A stretch of 6,159 bases of DNA. Source: Betaproteobacteria bacterium UBA6904 (GTDB lineage Bacteria; Pseudomonadota; Gammaproteobacteria; Burkholderiales; SG8-39). The stretch covers positions 3,016 through 9,174 of the forward strand of contig DKBI01000210.1 of assembly GCA_002451175.1 (NCBI GenBank), written 5' to 3'. The position numbers were made by a program, and so were the translations under genes. Shown here in pieces: positions 5,322 to 6,159 of the stretch (position 1 is its first letter; the number at the start of each line of letters is the position of its first letter). The notes beneath the pieces were generated by a model, which had not been told where the DNA came from, did no database searches, and was given only the letters and a program-made list of their open reading frames with translations.

Positions 5322-6059
5322 ATGCACTACGCGCTTCAATCGCGGGCTGGAAACGGCAATGGGACGCGCGATCCGCGCTTGCTGGAAGGCGTGCTGTCGA
5401 ACGTGGCTCTGTTCCGCGGTGTCGGGCAGCGCGCCCTTGCGGACCTCGCCGGCCGCGCACGCGCCCTGCACTTTCGCCGCGGCGCGCTGATCTGCCCACG
5501 CGGCGAATGCCAGTCCGGACCGTATGCCCTCGCGTACGGGCAGGTCAAACTCGCGCTGCGGGGCGCCGAAGGCGACGAGCGCGTGCTGCGCGTGCTGGGC
5601 CCCGCGGATTCGTTCGACCTTTCGGTGATTCTTCTCGGCCGGCCGCTGCCCTACGAGGCCGTGGCACTCGAGGACGTGCTCATCGTCACCGTCCCGGCGA
5701 GCGCCGTGTTCGCGCTGATCGAGAACGATCCACGCTTCATGCGCACCGTCATCCAGACGCTCGCGGAGCACAACGTCTCGCTGCTCGGCGAGGTCGAGTC
5801 CGGGGCCCTGCAACGCGGCGTGCAGCGACTGGCCGCCTATCTCAATGCGCTCGCGGTGCCCAACGGCAGCGACGGTGCTTTCGTCGCCCAGCTGCCGACG
5901 ACGAAGACGATCGTCGCCTCGCGCCTGGGCGTGAAGAAGGAAACGTTGTCGCGCATGTTGCGCGACCTCGCGCGGCGCGGCGTCATCGCGGTGGACCAGC
6001 GCGCCATCTCGATCCTCGACCGCAACAGCCTGTCGGCGCTTGCGCGCGAGCGCACGTGA
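5322..6059 (+). CDS. Crp/Fnr-family transcriptional regulator, DNR-like
   Basis: 245 residues from the ATG at 5322. An in-frame ATG at 5277 lies inside the FNR-type palindrome and is less likely; neither start has a Shine-Dalgarno site. A cyclic-nucleotide-binding-like beta-roll spans about 25-125 (VALFRGV, YGQVKLALRG, PYEAVALEDVLIVTVPASAVF). A long dimer helix runs about 127-160, and a winged helix-turn-helix about 188-235. The recognition helix reads KKETLSRMLRDL with E207, S210 and R211, equivalent to the FNR residues that contact TTGAT. The N-terminal Cys cluster that binds the FNR iron-sulfur centre is missing; the only Cys residues are C58 and C63 (CPRGEC). This favours a DNR/NnrR-like sensor, perhaps of NO via haem, over an oxygen-sensing FNR, but the ligand cannot be read from sequence. 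It is divergent from the monohaem cytochrome pair and may control the cytochrome genes here. Confidence 0.9.
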   Translation: MHYALQSRAGNGNGTRDPRLLEGVLSNVALFRGVGQRALADLAGRARALHFRRGALICPRGECQSGPYALAYGQVKLALRGAEGDERVLRVLGPADSFDLSVILLGRPLPYEAVALEDVLIVTVPASAVFALIENDPRFMRTVIQTLAEHNVSLLGEVESGALQRGVQRLAAYLNALAVPNGSDGAFVAQLPTTKTIVASRLGVKKETLSRMLRDLARRGVIAVDQRAISILDRNSLSALARERT

Positions 6060-6104
6060 CGACTTCGCTCGCGCGCCCCGGATCACGCGCCGGCAGCGGA
6101 TAGT

Positions 6105-6118
6105 TTGACGGGAATCAA
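6105..6118 (+). promoter_or_regulatory. FNR/DNR-type site downstream of the regulator, probably for a gene beyond the window
   Basis: TTGACGGGAATCAA matches TTGAT-N4-ATCAA at 9 of 10 fixed positions. It lies 46 bases after the regulator's stop codon. A class II promoter centred here would start near 6153, so the target gene would begin beyond the right edge. The remaining bases from 6119 to 6159 hold only an 8-codon frame (ATG at 6131, TAG at 6155-6157) without a ribosome binding site, which I do not call a gene. Confidence 0.6.
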
Positions 6119-6159
6119 GAACTGCGCCCCATGAGGGTGCGGTTCACGCCGTCCTAGGC

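Noticed and set aside
6131..6157. 8-codon frame starting ATG AGG GTG after the second FNR-type site
   Set aside because: There is no ribosome binding site and it lies upstream of the expected transcription start; no evidence of a real gene.

Overview
The window is GC-rich, chromosomal-looking DNA. It most resembles a betaproteobacterium (Burkholderiales, Rhodocyclales or Nitrosomonadales type). This is inferred from cytochrome c4-, c5- and c551-like domains, a DNR-like Crp/Fnr regulator and strong Shine-Dalgarno sites; no marker gene is present to fix the taxon. Almost everything recognisable is c-type cytochrome biology: 11 CxxCH haem c motifs lie in six genes within about 4.7 kb. No RNA gene, insertion sequence, CRISPR array or phage gene was seen.

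Layout. (1) Positions 2-2348 and 2371-3522, plus strand, look like one operon. It starts with the 3' end of a membrane cytochrome b subunit of the formate-dehydrogenase-gamma type. Next come a periplasmic tetrahaem protein made of four c4-like domains, a four-helix membrane protein with one haem c motif in its periplasmic loop, and a second four-domain tetrahaem cytochrome made as a lipoprotein. (2) A convergent minus-strand gene (3546-4322) encodes a c5-like cytochrome fused to a C-terminal beta-rich domain with an MHGG motif. The two convergent stop codons lie in the arms of one imperfect hairpin. (3) Two tandem minus-strand genes (4438-4707 and 4785-5075) encode small, clearly paralogous monohaem cytochromes, closed by a strong intrinsic terminator at 4392-4420. 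(4) A divergent plus-strand gene (5322-6059) encodes a Crp/Fnr regulator whose recognition helix carries the E-xx-SR signature of FNR/DNR proteins. An FNR-type palindrome lies just upstream of it and another just downstream.

How it may work together (inference). Electrons from the quinone pool could leave through the cytochrome b subunit and the membrane haem protein, pass to the periplasmic tetrahaem chain, and reach the outer-membrane-facing tetrahaem lipoprotein. The monohaem and c5-type proteins would be soluble shuttles. The regulator would tie expression to low oxygen or to NO or another respiratory signal. The terminal donor or acceptor is not encoded here, so the substrate is unknown. 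The most unusual points are predicted losses of the distal Met haem ligand in three proteins (to Leu in haem 1 of the lipoprotein, to His in both monohaem cytochromes), the paired four-domain cytochromes around a membrane haem protein, and a regulator promoter whose geometry predicts a nearly leaderless mRNA.
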